A program made the position numbers and the translations under genes. Below are positions 9,101 through 16,214 of a stretch of DNA of 47,635 nt, piece by piece. The notes beneath the pieces are model-generated. The model worked only from the letters and a program-made list of their open reading frames with translations, searched no databases and was not told the origin of the DNA. Source of the stretch: CAYSDL01 sp964429875 (GTDB taxonomy: Bacteria; Fidelibacterota; Marinisomatia; SCGC-AAA003-L08; D37C17); NCBI GenBank assembly GCA_964429875.1, contig CAYSDL010000007.1, positions 1 through 47,635 of the forward strand, in the 5' to 3' direction. Position 1 is the stretch's first letter; each line of letters opens with the position of its first letter.

Positions 9101-10033
9101 AAAGGGCCACCAAAAGAAGGTTATGTTAATATTGAGTATAGCCACATAATAGAGGCACAAGATGGGTTTGGAAATACTTCTCTTGAAAAAGACATTTATA
9201 TTTCGATAGACACAACAACTATAAACAATATTATATTTAAACCCGAGACAGGCCTAGTTTCTATGACTCCCACCATAGAACAAACAGGGCCACAAAACAT
9301 AATATTAGAATTAAAAGATAATTATAACAATTCCATCAAAGAAAACTTTACAATTAACATATTAATAAGCCCATGTGAAACAGCTGACTCAACACACTAT
9401 AAAAAAACTCAAACATTAGAAAAGAAGGTGAGTGAATATGAAAAGGTTATTCAGATTATAGAAAGTCCCACATCAACAATTGATACACTTTACTCAATTA
9501 ATTTTAGCAAAAGAGAGCTGCGCCAAGAAAAAAGAAAAGAGAAAAAAGAAGCAAGAGAACAAAAAAGAAAAGAAAAAAAAGAAGCAAGACAACAAAAAAG
9601 AAAAAAACGAAAAGAAAAAAACACAACAACAGCTCGACAAGACACTATCTTTATTACACAACTTGACACCATATATAACACAATAAGCGATACAGTATAT
9701 AATAAAAACACATCACCAAAAGACAAACAGCTGATAACGAAAAAACAAGAAAAACAAACAGCAACACAACAAGAAGAACAAAAAGAAACAAGAGAAGAAA
9801 ACATATCACCACCCACCCCAGTAACAATAATGCGCAAAGAAACTGTTGTAATAGAGAAAAAGGAAACAATTATAGTTGATTTACAAACAACCAAAACACC
9901 ACCGCCGTATGGACAAAAAGTTGCCTACAACACAGAGTTTGAAGAACAAAAATGGGGAGAAGCAGGCATTAAAAAAAAACAAAAAACAGCAACAAGCACA
10001 ACTCTCTTAAACTATACAAAAAGCTGGAAATAA
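6194..10033 (+). CDS. Large secreted Ig-like repeat protein with charged coiled-coil tail
   Basis: A 1279-residue exported protein of unknown role. Residues 1-22 form a signal peptide (MNLKSFAIITIMFFVVLPQG). Residues 40-240 contain FG-GAP-like stretches (GDISGEGQKDF, DFNKDSLDDLY). Residues 370-430 are a Lys/Glu/Thr linker. From about 440 to 1060 come repeated cadherin/Ig-like units of 80-100 residues whose shared core is a Trp-Thr-Pro turn followed by G-x-H/N-x-I and often VSDG; cores lie near residues 467, 575, 660, 746, 840, 925 and 1021. Residues 1105-1145 are a basic/acidic helix with an 11-residue tandem repeat. No LPXTG, PEP-CTERM or obvious type IX signal closes the protein. A surface or periplasmic adhesion/scaffold role is inference. 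Its stop codon touches that of lpxK. Confidence 0.85.
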   Translation: MNLKSFAIITIMFFVVLPQGIATEQTIKPIVEIPLNNTAYIKTFIGFEGEGVYKKAQLYGLTTKNTIKKLQNFQFILPEDDTNYFVTGLLGDISGEGQKDFILILTNPNSGTRLYTWTIDQNNQFSRLTKPYTIKNNQTESYPTTSSLGMIYPDKDQEIIISFGSPDRKTIILDYIGEIKQTETVGKNLLSNLAGPIILKTEDFNKDSLDDLYLLNNGEEIIEALYLSPQREETNIKKTTLKDRVLDLYIYKQEDTAHKIFLLKNQKLFFDTWKKEIPITPKNPKKILLINNNILSIINKKGEIQHYTINDKTETITKTNLVSPNFKNKKYNTIHYLVLEDKENILISHDVQSEILLQPLYYNIEPEKQNQENKKETQKTETANTTKEQKTRETKESTEKRINEQNIIKAEKNKQELQTITLSQDTIAVNIGQQTNIKINLNPNHTFLNLKTIKKPKKMQFNVSSLSFEWLPSNKEAGYHPLQYDITYNQNIGIKKEETEGELRIINETKKRKEIKNYVVFVNSPPSIKTPQKKYSTQSQSEVKITLKASDLNKNQKLLITHKPQKKGFQIKKDTFSWTPQNNHFGENKIEFFVFDGMLYDSTTVIITVDTLKQEVVNEDLIVTTVNKEFIYQLSQKNKPKYSLIKGPQNLRVSNTGEIHWIPINTQLGNNEIIIEIKENNQNYNYSMGVFVNAPPIISYRPNKIEYIKHNEVFSFQTQTFDQNTDQELFWNLTKGPKDMDFTNGKIEWKGSTLDYNNYSIELTDTINKDVFNGKIYVNEKPKLINNLPNYITLGEKLNHTLEVQDNNKINPKNGKKEKHTTINILSSPKNMETKNNKLIWTPTINDIGEHEIILEVSDGLETTKNKLNIFVNDIPQITSADSLKIKVGDTLKHFLKAKDLNQNTTLTYSISANLNNMMLNAQTGEITWTPTISDLGKHEILVNVSDGLTANKNNQTIQIFVYALPKFIKGPPKEGYVNIEYSHIIEAQDGFGNTSLEKDIYISIDTTTINNIIFKPETGLVSMTPTIEQTGPQNIILELKDNYNNSIKENFTINILISPCETADSTHYKKTQTLEKKVSEYEKVIQIIESPTSTIDTLYSINFSKRELRQEKRKEKKEAREQKRKEKKEARQQKRKKRKEKNTTTARQDTIFITQLDTIYNTISDTVYNKNTSPKDKQLITKKQEKQTATQQEEQKETREENISPPTPVTIMRKETVVIEKKETIIVDLQTTKTPPPYGQKVAYNTEFEEQKWGEAGIKKKQKTATSTTLLNYTKSWK
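9536..9601 (+). repeat. Two 33-bp tandem units (KEKKEAR-E/Q-QKR)
   Basis: Two adjacent 33-base units encode KEKKEAREQKR and KEKKEARQQKR within the charged helix near the C-terminus of the Ig-repeat protein. Flanking bases continue in degenerate Lys/Arg/Glu codons. Such A-rich tandem DNA is prone to length change by slippage. Confidence 0.75.
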
Positions 10034-11053
10034 TCAATTTTTATATTTACTTAACTGGTTGATCAAGTTGTCTTTTTTTAAAATTTGATAATCAACATGA
10101 AGAACAAAGATTCTAATGTTTTGAAAACAAGTTTTAATTTTAACAAAATCTTTCATTGTTGTTACAATGCTGGCAATATTCTTTTCCACTAAAATATTTT
10201 TAATTTTCATTATATCTGTTTTATTATATTCACAATGATCTTTAAAAATTAAATTATGAGAAATGTTTGAAAAAAGCCTATTTACTTCTTTTATAAACGA
10301 AGTAGAATTTTCTATACCAGAAAAAGAAACCACAGGGACCTGAACCAGCCCCTCAACCTCTAAAAACTCATCATTTTTGAACTCTAAAAGAGAGAATAAA
10401 GAAGAACTTTCTAAGACAAGCTGTTTTTTTGAATCAATAAAAAAATCAAGAAAAGACTTAAGTTGATCAGAAGATGGCCCAATGTTTTTTGTAAAAACAA
10501 CAACATCAGAACGAGAAACACCAGATAAAGGCTCCCTTAGTTTTCCAAGAGGAAGCAACTGATAATCTTTTTTATCTTTTGATAAGTCAAGTAATAAAAT
10601 ATCTAAATCTTTTTTAATTTTAAATGTTTGAAAGCCATCATCTATAATAATTGTTTTATATTTTTTCAGCTCATTTACTTTTTTAATAGCTTTTATTTTA
10701 TCCCCGACAACAACCGGAACACCAGGAAGCAAAGAAGCTAACATTAAAGGCTCATCACCAGACACCAAACAATCATCAACAATGTTATATCCATCAGAAA
10801 CCACCACCTCTCCCTTTGATTTTTTTTTATAACCACGACTAACAATAGCATGAGGAATACTAAGATTAGTGAGAATTTTAGATAAAGAAACAACCAGGGG
10901 AGTTTTTCCTGATCCACCCACAGATAAATTGCCTATTGATATTATTGTATTATTTTCAAAAACATGTGATTTTAAAATTTCTGCTTTATATAAGAAAGCT
11001 ACAAAGCAAAAAAAAGAAAAGTAAATTTTAGATATAAAATATTTAATTAACAT
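10034..11053 (-). CDS. lpxK: Tetraacyldisaccharide 4'-kinase
   Basis: LpxK phosphorylates the 4' position of the lipid A disaccharide at the inner membrane, using ATP. The 339-residue length suits the family. An N-terminal membrane-associated helix precedes the P-loop GNLSVGGSGKTP (residues 42-53). Later motifs are IIIDDGFQ, LLPLGKLREPL, the family FKDHCEY segment and VTTMKDFVKI near the C-terminus. The start ATG lies inside the end of the DUF374 gene (11-base overlap). Its TGA abuts the TAA of the convergent Ig-repeat gene with no base between. It ends the minus-strand lipid A operon. Confidence 0.95.
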   Translation of the reverse strand: MLIKYFISKIYFSFFCFVAFLYKAEILKSHVFENNTIISIGNLSVGGSGKTPLVVSLSKILTNLSIPHAIVSRGYKKKSKGEVVVSDGYNIVDDCLVSGDEPLMLASLLPGVPVVVGDKIKAIKKVNELKKYKTIIIDDGFQTFKIKKDLDILLLDLSKDKKDYQLLPLGKLREPLSGVSRSDVVVFTKNIGPSSDQLKSFLDFFIDSKKQLVLESSSLFSLLEFKNDEFLEVEGLVQVPVVSFSGIENSTSFIKEVNRLFSNISHNLIFKDHCEYNKTDIMKIKNILVEKNIASIVTTMKDFVKIKTCFQNIRIFVLHVDYQILKKDNLINQLSKYKN

Positions 11054-11669
11054 TATTAATAGAATTTGAAGAAATAAAGCGAGTAATTAAACTAACATTT
11101 ATTTCTTGGTTTTTTGGATAAACAGGTGAAAACTGAATATAAATAGTTGAAAAAGGCTTTGGTAATAAAGTTTTATCCCAAGAATTTAATCTCCAATGTT
11201 TGCTTGAAGAGGCAGACACAGAAACAATTTGGGCATTATGTTTTTTTGCAACAGACAAAGAACCTTCTTTTGCAACACGAGGGGGCCCTTGAGGGCCATC
11301 ATTTGTCAAGGCAATAATAGTAGAATTGTTTTTAAATAAAAAAATCATTTTCTTTAAAACACCACTCCACCCCCTTGTGCTTGATCCACGAATCAACTTT
11401 ATTTTCCAAGAAGATAAAACTTTTGCAAGAACCTCAGAATCAAAATGTGTACTAGAGATCCCATATAAATTTAAAGAAGTTTTTTTAAAATATCTTGCAA
11501 CACAAACCAAGTGTTCATGCCACAAACATAACAAGACAGGACGATTAGTTTGAACCGCTTTATTAAAGTTGTTTAAACCAACCACTTTCCACTTACAGCT
11601 TATAAAGATAATGTTTAAAAACAACTTTAAAGCAAGAGAATAAAGAATTAATTGTATTTTTTTCTTCAT
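11043..11669 (-). CDS. DUF374 / lysophospholipid acyltransferase-like protein
   Basis: A 208-residue member of the DUF374 family, distant relatives of LpxL-type lipid A and phospholipid acyltransferases. Visible motifs are LLCLWHEHL (the His-containing acyltransferase motif), SSTHFDSEVLA, IRGSSTRGW and TNDGPQGPPRVAKEG. An N-terminal hydrophobic segment (about residues 5-25) would anchor it to the inner membrane. Position between lpxB and lpxK supports addition of an acyl chain to the lipid A precursor, but the family's exact reaction is not settled. It overlaps lpxK by 11 bases and follows lpxB after 4 bases. Confidence 0.88.
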   Translation of the reverse strand: MKKKIQLILYSLALKLFLNIIFISCKWKVVGLNNFNKAVQTNRPVLLCLWHEHLVCVARYFKKTSLNLYGISSTHFDSEVLAKVLSSWKIKLIRGSSTRGWSGVLKKMIFLFKNNSTIIALTNDGPQGPPRVAKEGSLSVAKKHNAQIVSVSASSSKHWRLNSWDKTLLPKPFSTIYIQFSPVYPKNQEINVSLITRFISSNSINNVN

Positions 11670-11673
11670 AAAA

Positions 11674-12774
11674 TTATTTTTTTAATAAAAAACTAGAAGT
11701 TTGTTTATAAGCACTTCCATTGCCAAGCTTATTTATAACAGATTGAAAATCTAAAAAAAGGCTTTGTGTATCACAAGAAACAAGCTCCATGAGATTTTTC
11801 ACTATAATTTCAGCATTACAATCCTTTTGTAAGTATTCGCCAACAATTAATTTATTAGCTAAAATATTGACTATTGAAGCGAACTTAATTTTAACAAAAC
11901 TACGAGTTATTAACCAACTAATGAACGATGTTTTATAAATAACAACAAAAGGAGTTTTTGTTATGGCACATTCTAGGGTGGCTGTGCCTGAAGCAACAAT
12001 TGCAACTTTTGATTCATCAAAAGCACGAAAAGAATCATAAACAATTTTATAATTACTTTGCAAACCCAAAGCACCAACAACATTAAAAGGATCATCTTTT
12101 AAGGTTCCAACAATAAAAAAAACATTATCTATTTTCTTTTTAAGTTGTTTAATAACATCTCTAACAACAGGGGCATGTTTTTTTATTTCTTGTTTTCTAC
12201 TTCCAATAAAAAGGCCAACAGAAAAACGAGCACTTGTAGTTATTTGTTTTTTATAAAGGTCAATTAAAGGGTGTCCAAAATAATTAACCGCTAAACCCCT
12301 TTGTTTGTACCAAGAAACTTCAAAGGGGAAAATCACTATTACATTTTGGACACATTTTTTAATAACATTTACCCTTTTTTCTTTCCAAGCCCAAAATTGA
12401 GGACTAATATAATAAACAATTGGAATGTCGCACACTTTACTTAATTTTTTTGCAAGGCGCAAATTAAAACCAGGATAATCCACTAAAACAACTTTATCGG
12501 GTCGTGTTTTTTTTATATCGACAATAATTTTTTTTTGAAGTTTTATAAAAAAAAGGAGCTCCTTTAATATTTCCACAAAACCCATAACAGACAAACGATT
12601 AAAGTTTTCTAAAGAAAAGAAGCCCTCTTTTTGCATTAAAGGACCACCAAGACCACGAAAAGAAACGCTTGAATTAGATTGTTTTTTTAATTCTTTAATT
12701 ATCTGCGAGGCATGTAAATCGCCAGAGGGCTCACCAACTATAAAATAAAATAATCTATTTTGTTTTTTTTTCAA
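11674..12774 (-). CDS. lpxB: Lipid-A-disaccharide synthase
   Basis: LpxB (366 residues) joins UDP-2,3-diacylglucosamine and lipid X to form the lipid A disaccharide at the inner membrane face. Motifs are clear: N-terminal GEPSGDLHA, FRGLGGPLM, MGFVEIL, VLVDYPGFNLRLAK, YYISPQFWAW, FPFEV with YFGHPLID, and ASGTATLE in the C-terminal half. The only suitable start is TTG at 12774, since no earlier or later ATG preserves the N-terminal FIVGEPSGD strand. It overlaps the oxidoreductase upstream by 20 bases, so translation is likely coupled. Confidence 0.95.
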   Translation of the reverse strand: MKKKQNRLFYFIVGEPSGDLHASQIIKELKKQSNSSVSFRGLGGPLMQKEGFFSLENFNRLSVMGFVEILKELLFFIKLQKKIIVDIKKTRPDKVVLVDYPGFNLRLAKKLSKVCDIPIVYYISPQFWAWKEKRVNVIKKCVQNVIVIFPFEVSWYKQRGLAVNYFGHPLIDLYKKQITTSARFSVGLFIGSRKQEIKKHAPVVRDVIKQLKKKIDNVFFIVGTLKDDPFNVVGALGLQSNYKIVYDSFRAFDESKVAIVASGTATLECAITKTPFVVIYKTSFISWLITRSFVKIKFASIVNILANKLIVGEYLQKDCNAEIIVKNLMELVSCDTQSLFLDFQSVINKLGNGSAYKQTSSFLLKK

Positions 12775-13690
12775 TTAAACTTTGAATTTTTATTGCTATT
12801 TCTAATGCTTTATACCCTTCATGTTCATTGATCTCTGCGAAACCACCAGAGCTTATACTTTCAATAAAAGATTTTAGTTCCTCATATAAAGCATTAACAA
12901 CATTATTTTTTATAGGGATTTGATTAATAGAAGCATCCGAATTAATTTTCCAGGACTGAAGATCTTGAGTTTGAAAATTTAAAGAAGAATATGTGTTTTT
13001 TTCAAAAACACGCATTTTTCTCATTTGCTTGCTTGATACCCTGCTAGCCGTAATGTTTGCCACACAACCATTCTTAAATTTTATTCTAGCATGACACAGG
13101 TCTACAAAATCTGATACAACACACGTGCCGCTCGCATGAATTGAAACAATATCATCTCTAACCATATTTAAAACAAGATCAATATCATGTATCATTAAAT
13201 CTAAAACAACAGGGACGTCTAATCCTCTTATATTGAAAGGGGCCAATCGATGAGCCTCTATAAATAAAGGCTGCTTTTTGTTTTTTAAATAAGTGGTATA
13301 TGCAGCATTATACCGCTCAATATGTCCAATTTGAATAATTTTATTTTTATTAGAATTAATCTCTATAATTTTTTTAGCATGATTTAAATTGTTTGTTATA
13401 GGCTTTTCAATAAAAAGATGACAATTGTTTTTTAGTGCAACACTTGCTATATCGTAATGATTAGAAGCAGGGACGCAAATAGATATTGCATCACACAAAT
13501 CGATTAGGTTGTTTAAACTAGAACAAACAGGAATATTAAATTTATCAGATAACATAACAGCCTTATCTTTGACAACATCAAAAACACCAACAATATCCAC
13601 ATTGTTAAATTTCGATATTTGCTCGACATGGTACCCACCTAAATACCCTGCCCCAACAACACCATATTTAATTTTTTTATTATTAAACAT
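12755..13690 (-). CDS. Gfo/Idh/MocA-family oxidoreductase, possible GnnA
   Basis: A 311-residue NAD(P)-dependent sugar dehydrogenase. The Rossmann motif GVVGAGYLGGYH (residues 10-21) and EKPI near residue 95 define the family; the later MIHDIDLVLNMV region suits the substrate domain. Its place at the head of an operon with lpxB, a DUF374 acyltransferase and lpxK suggests action on a UDP-sugar for lipid A. In Acidithiobacillus, GnnA of this family oxidises the 3-OH of UDP-GlcNAc, and gnnA and gnnB lie between lpxA and lpxB. The partner aminotransferase GnnB is not in this window, so the assignment to GnnA is inference. The first gene of the operon, it starts 26 bases from the divergent membrane-protein ORF. 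Confidence 0.85.
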   Translation of the reverse strand: MFNNKKIKYGVVGAGYLGGYHVEQISKFNNVDIVGVFDVVKDKAVMLSDKFNIPVCSSLNNLIDLCDAISICVPASNHYDIASVALKNNCHLFIEKPITNNLNHAKKIIEINSNKNKIIQIGHIERYNAAYTTYLKNKKQPLFIEAHRLAPFNIRGLDVPVVLDLMIHDIDLVLNMVRDDIVSIHASGTCVVSDFVDLCHARIKFKNGCVANITASRVSSKQMRKMRVFEKNTYSSLNFQTQDLQSWKINSDASINQIPIKNNVVNALYEELKSFIESISSGGFAEINEHEGYKALEIAIKIQSLIEKKTK

Positions 13691-13716
13691 AATTATTAAT
13701 TGTTTTTATTTGCATA

Positions 13717-14226
13717 ATGATAGTAATTATTAATATAATTATACACAAATATATGTTATATAAACTTAAAGAAAACCTACCTACAATTGAAATACTTCTT
13801 GGCTGTGCTTTGTATTTTTATTTTATAATAGAAACCACGTTTTCACTTGCTATTATTTGGTTGATCTTTATTGTTTACCTATGGCTTTTCACATCAATTT
13901 TATTAGAACAATATAATAGAAATATCTTTATTAATATTTTATGTGTTTTTGGCATTCTAGTATCAATCACTCTCTTCTTTGTTTCAGGAGTTGAAGAATT
14001 AGCGTATCCAGAGGGGGCACTAATTTTTCACACTGAAGGAATAACAAAAGCATTATTATTGTTTTTTATTTCATCAGTTCCTCTTATAGTGATCAATAAA
14101 AACACACCCAGAAACCAAACACTTAATTTAAAACCAACAAAAAAAACAGAAGAAAAAAACAACGACGATAAATGGGAAGAAGCTACATTAGATGATTTGC
14201 AATCAGGAAATTTTGAAACTATTTAA
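13717..14226 (+). CDS. Small membrane protein of unknown function
   Basis: I do not recognise this 169-residue protein. It has about four hydrophobic segments: two in residues 22-65, one around 70-93 and one around 110-126. A hydrophilic, acidic tail ends in KWEEATLDDLQSGNFETI. Two starts are possible: ATG at 13717 or ATG at 13753 (MLYKLKENLPTIE). The latter gives a more usual N-terminus; neither has a ribosome binding site. It is the only plus-strand gene between 10 and 18.6 kb, diverging from the lipid A operon and overlapping the end of the convergent GT2 gene by 8 bases. Function cannot be inferred beyond an envelope location. Confidence 0.65.
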   Translation: MIVIINIIIHKYMLYKLKENLPTIEILLGCALYFYFIIETTFSLAIIWLIFIVYLWLFTSILLEQYNRNIFINILCVFGILVSITLFFVSGVEELAYPEGALIFHTEGITKALLLFFISSVPLIVINKNTPRNQTLNLKPTKKTEEKNNDDKWEEATLDDLQSGNFETI

Positions 14227-15118
14227 TTATATAAAAACCCCTTAAAATATTTAACAAAAACAAACACCGCACAACAAAATAATTCCTTCTAAAAAAAGAC
14301 AATTTAACCAACTTTAAACAACAGAAGTTTAAAAAACTTATTAAAGGAAAAAGTGTTTTTTTTTGTTTTACTAAAAAAACAGATCCCAAAATATCTTTTT
14401 GTAAGACCGGAGATAATGATTTAAGATTTTTATTCCCAAATTCAAACAATTTGTGTAAATAGTCTTCTAAAGAGGGAACATTCACACGATTAACAAGGGC
14501 TTTTTTTACAGCAACAATTTGATTTGAATATTTATAAGACAATTGATAAGAAAAATCTATTTCTTCTCCACCATAATAATTTAATTTAAAATTAAATTTT
14601 ATATTTTTAAATAGATCTTTAGAAAGAAAACAATTACTAAACAAAAGATACTTATAATGAACACTCTCCCCATCTTTACATCGATTAATTCCTCTTTTCT
14701 TGTGGTTTAAATATTTTTCAAATTCTAAATCTTTAGAATGATAAATAATTGACCCCATATATGCTTTAGCTTGATTGCGCTGCACAACCCTTTTATAGTG
14801 AGAAATAATATGAGCATCTACAACAACAGTACTATTTAAAAACAAAAACCAGTTTCCAGAGGCTAAATCTACACCCTTTTGCCTAGCAAAGACACGACCC
14901 CGATTATCCTTAAAACCAAAACATTTTTTATGAAAGTTTAACTTCATCTTTTGAAATAAATCTAAAGAACCATCTTTAGAACCATCATCAACATAAATTA
15001 TTTCTAAAACATCATTTTGATTTTTAATACGAGATAACGATTGAAGCAAAAAAGAAAGATTTTTTTTTGAATTATACCCAATGATAATAATTGAAATATT
15101 TAATTTTTTTTTAATCAT
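14219..15118 (-). CDS. Glycosyltransferase family 2
   Basis: A GT-A-fold inverting glycosyltransferase, about 299 residues, transferring a sugar from a nucleotide sugar in surface polysaccharide assembly. Seen are the N-terminal SIIIIGYNSKKNL strand, IIYVDDGSKDGS, RVFARQKGVDLASGNWFLFLNSTVVV (the DXD-region position reads NST rather than DxD) and GGEEIDFSYQ downstream. The C-terminus is rich in Leu, Phe and Arg and may attach to the membrane. I prefer the ATG at 15118 (MIKKKLN) to a TTG two codons upstream; it overlaps the GT4 gene by 8 bases. It is the last gene of the polysaccharide cluster. Donor and acceptor cannot be told. Confidence 0.88.
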   Translation of the reverse strand: MIKKKLNISIIIIGYNSKKNLSFLLQSLSRIKNQNDVLEIIYVDDGSKDGSLDLFQKMKLNFHKKCFGFKDNRGRVFARQKGVDLASGNWFLFLNSTVVVDAHIISHYKRVVQRNQAKAYMGSIIYHSKDLEFEKYLNHKKRGINRCKDGESVHYKYLLFSNCFLSKDLFKNIKFNFKLNYYGGEEIDFSYQLSYKYSNQIVAVKKALVNRVNVPSLEDYLHKLFEFGNKNLKSLSPVLQKDILGSVFLVKQKKTLFPLISFLNFCCLKLVKLSFFRRNYFVVRCLFLLNILRGFYIIK

Positions 15119-16214
15119 TAACAATGTCTATAAATTTTTTTTCTTGTACACCCCAGGTGAAATTTTCTTTTATAATATTACTATAAAAATCTTTTGTTTT
15201 TTTATTTTCTATTAAAAAATTAACAGCACGAGACTGTTCTTTGAGATCATTTTCTGAGACAGCCACTCCTAAATCATATTTTTCAACAAAAGCTTTCATG
15301 TTTGGAAGGTTTGAAGAAACAACGGGCAGCCCAGCTAAGGAATATTCAAACAATTTATTTGGAAGAGCAAAATAATTACTAATGCTTAAATTTTTTATTA
15401 CACTCCAACCGATATCGCAACAGGCAGTATAGTTTATTAAATCAAGATAAGAAACTTTTTTTATAAAAATTGTTTTCTGATAGACTTTTAATTCTTTTGA
15501 TAGTTTAACATATTTTTTTTGACTATCTCCTCCACCAATAATTATAGCGTAGATATTTGGCATGTAGGCAGTTAAAAGCAATAACTGCTTCAAGCCCCTT
15601 CCCTTTTGAAGCACTCCCTGATAAACAACAAGAGAACAGCTAGACGGTATATTGAACTTTGTTCTAATATTAATTTTAGAATTTGAACATAAGAATAAAG
15701 GAAAATTATGTATAACATGCCATGAGCAACTTTTATAATTAGAATATTTGTTTTGTAAGTATTTTAAATCAGAAGGAGCAGTTACTATAACCTTATCAAC
15801 AAATTTAAGAAATATTTTTTCATAAAGAGAAACACAAAAGCGAATAAACGGTTTGTTTTCATGGGCAGAAAGCTTAGAGTAAATTTCTCTTGAATCATAA
15901 ATTAACTGACCTTTTTTATAAAAAACGCCACTAGCAAGAGAATACAAGTCTCCAGCAATAACAACACTGAAGGAATTTTTTTTCAGAATCTGATTAACTT
16001 TTTTTATAAACTCTAAATATTTTTTAAAATTACTATTAATTAATTTGATATAATAAAACTGAATATTTTTAAAATCTGGAGAGACAGAGGGTGTTTGATC
16101 AGTAGACACAATAGAAACATTATATCCGAAGGATCTTAAAGAAAGAGACATATTAATTGCTCTTGCATCAAAGAAAAAATCACCCAAATAAATTATTACT
16201 GCATTTTTATTCAT
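15111..16214 (-). CDS. Glycosyltransferase family 4/1
   Basis: A 367-residue GT-B-fold retaining glycosyltransferase. The N-terminal half has the short motif YDSREIYS common in capsule and exopolysaccharide GT4 enzymes; the C-terminal half has YQGVLQKGRGLKQLL, IIGGGDS, and the donor-binding LPNKLFEYSLAGLPVVSSNLP (E-x7-type region), with a C-terminal helix. It probably adds one residue to a lipid-linked surface glycan at the cytosolic membrane face. It overlaps the flippase gene by 8 bases and the GT2 gene by 8 bases. Confidence 0.92.
   Translation of the reverse strand: MNKNAVIIYLGDFFFDARAINMSLSLRSFGYNVSIVSTDQTPSVSPDFKNIQFYYIKLINSNFKKYLEFIKKVNQILKKNSFSVVIAGDLYSLASGVFYKKGQLIYDSREIYSKLSAHENKPFIRFCVSLYEKIFLKFVDKVIVTAPSDLKYLQNKYSNYKSCSWHVIHNFPLFLCSNSKINIRTKFNIPSSCSLVVYQGVLQKGRGLKQLLLLTAYMPNIYAIIIGGGDSQKKYVKLSKELKVYQKTIFIKKVSYLDLINYTACCDIGWSVIKNLSISNYFALPNKLFEYSLAGLPVVSSNLPNMKAFVEKYDLGVAVSENDLKEQSRAVNFLIENKKTKDFYSNIIKENFTWGVQEKKFIDIVND

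Noticed and set aside
9490..9894. Long minus-strand reading frame opposite the tail of the Ig-repeat gene
   Set aside because: It is rich in Phe, Leu, Ser and Val as expected of the complement of A-rich coding DNA, and no family motif is present.
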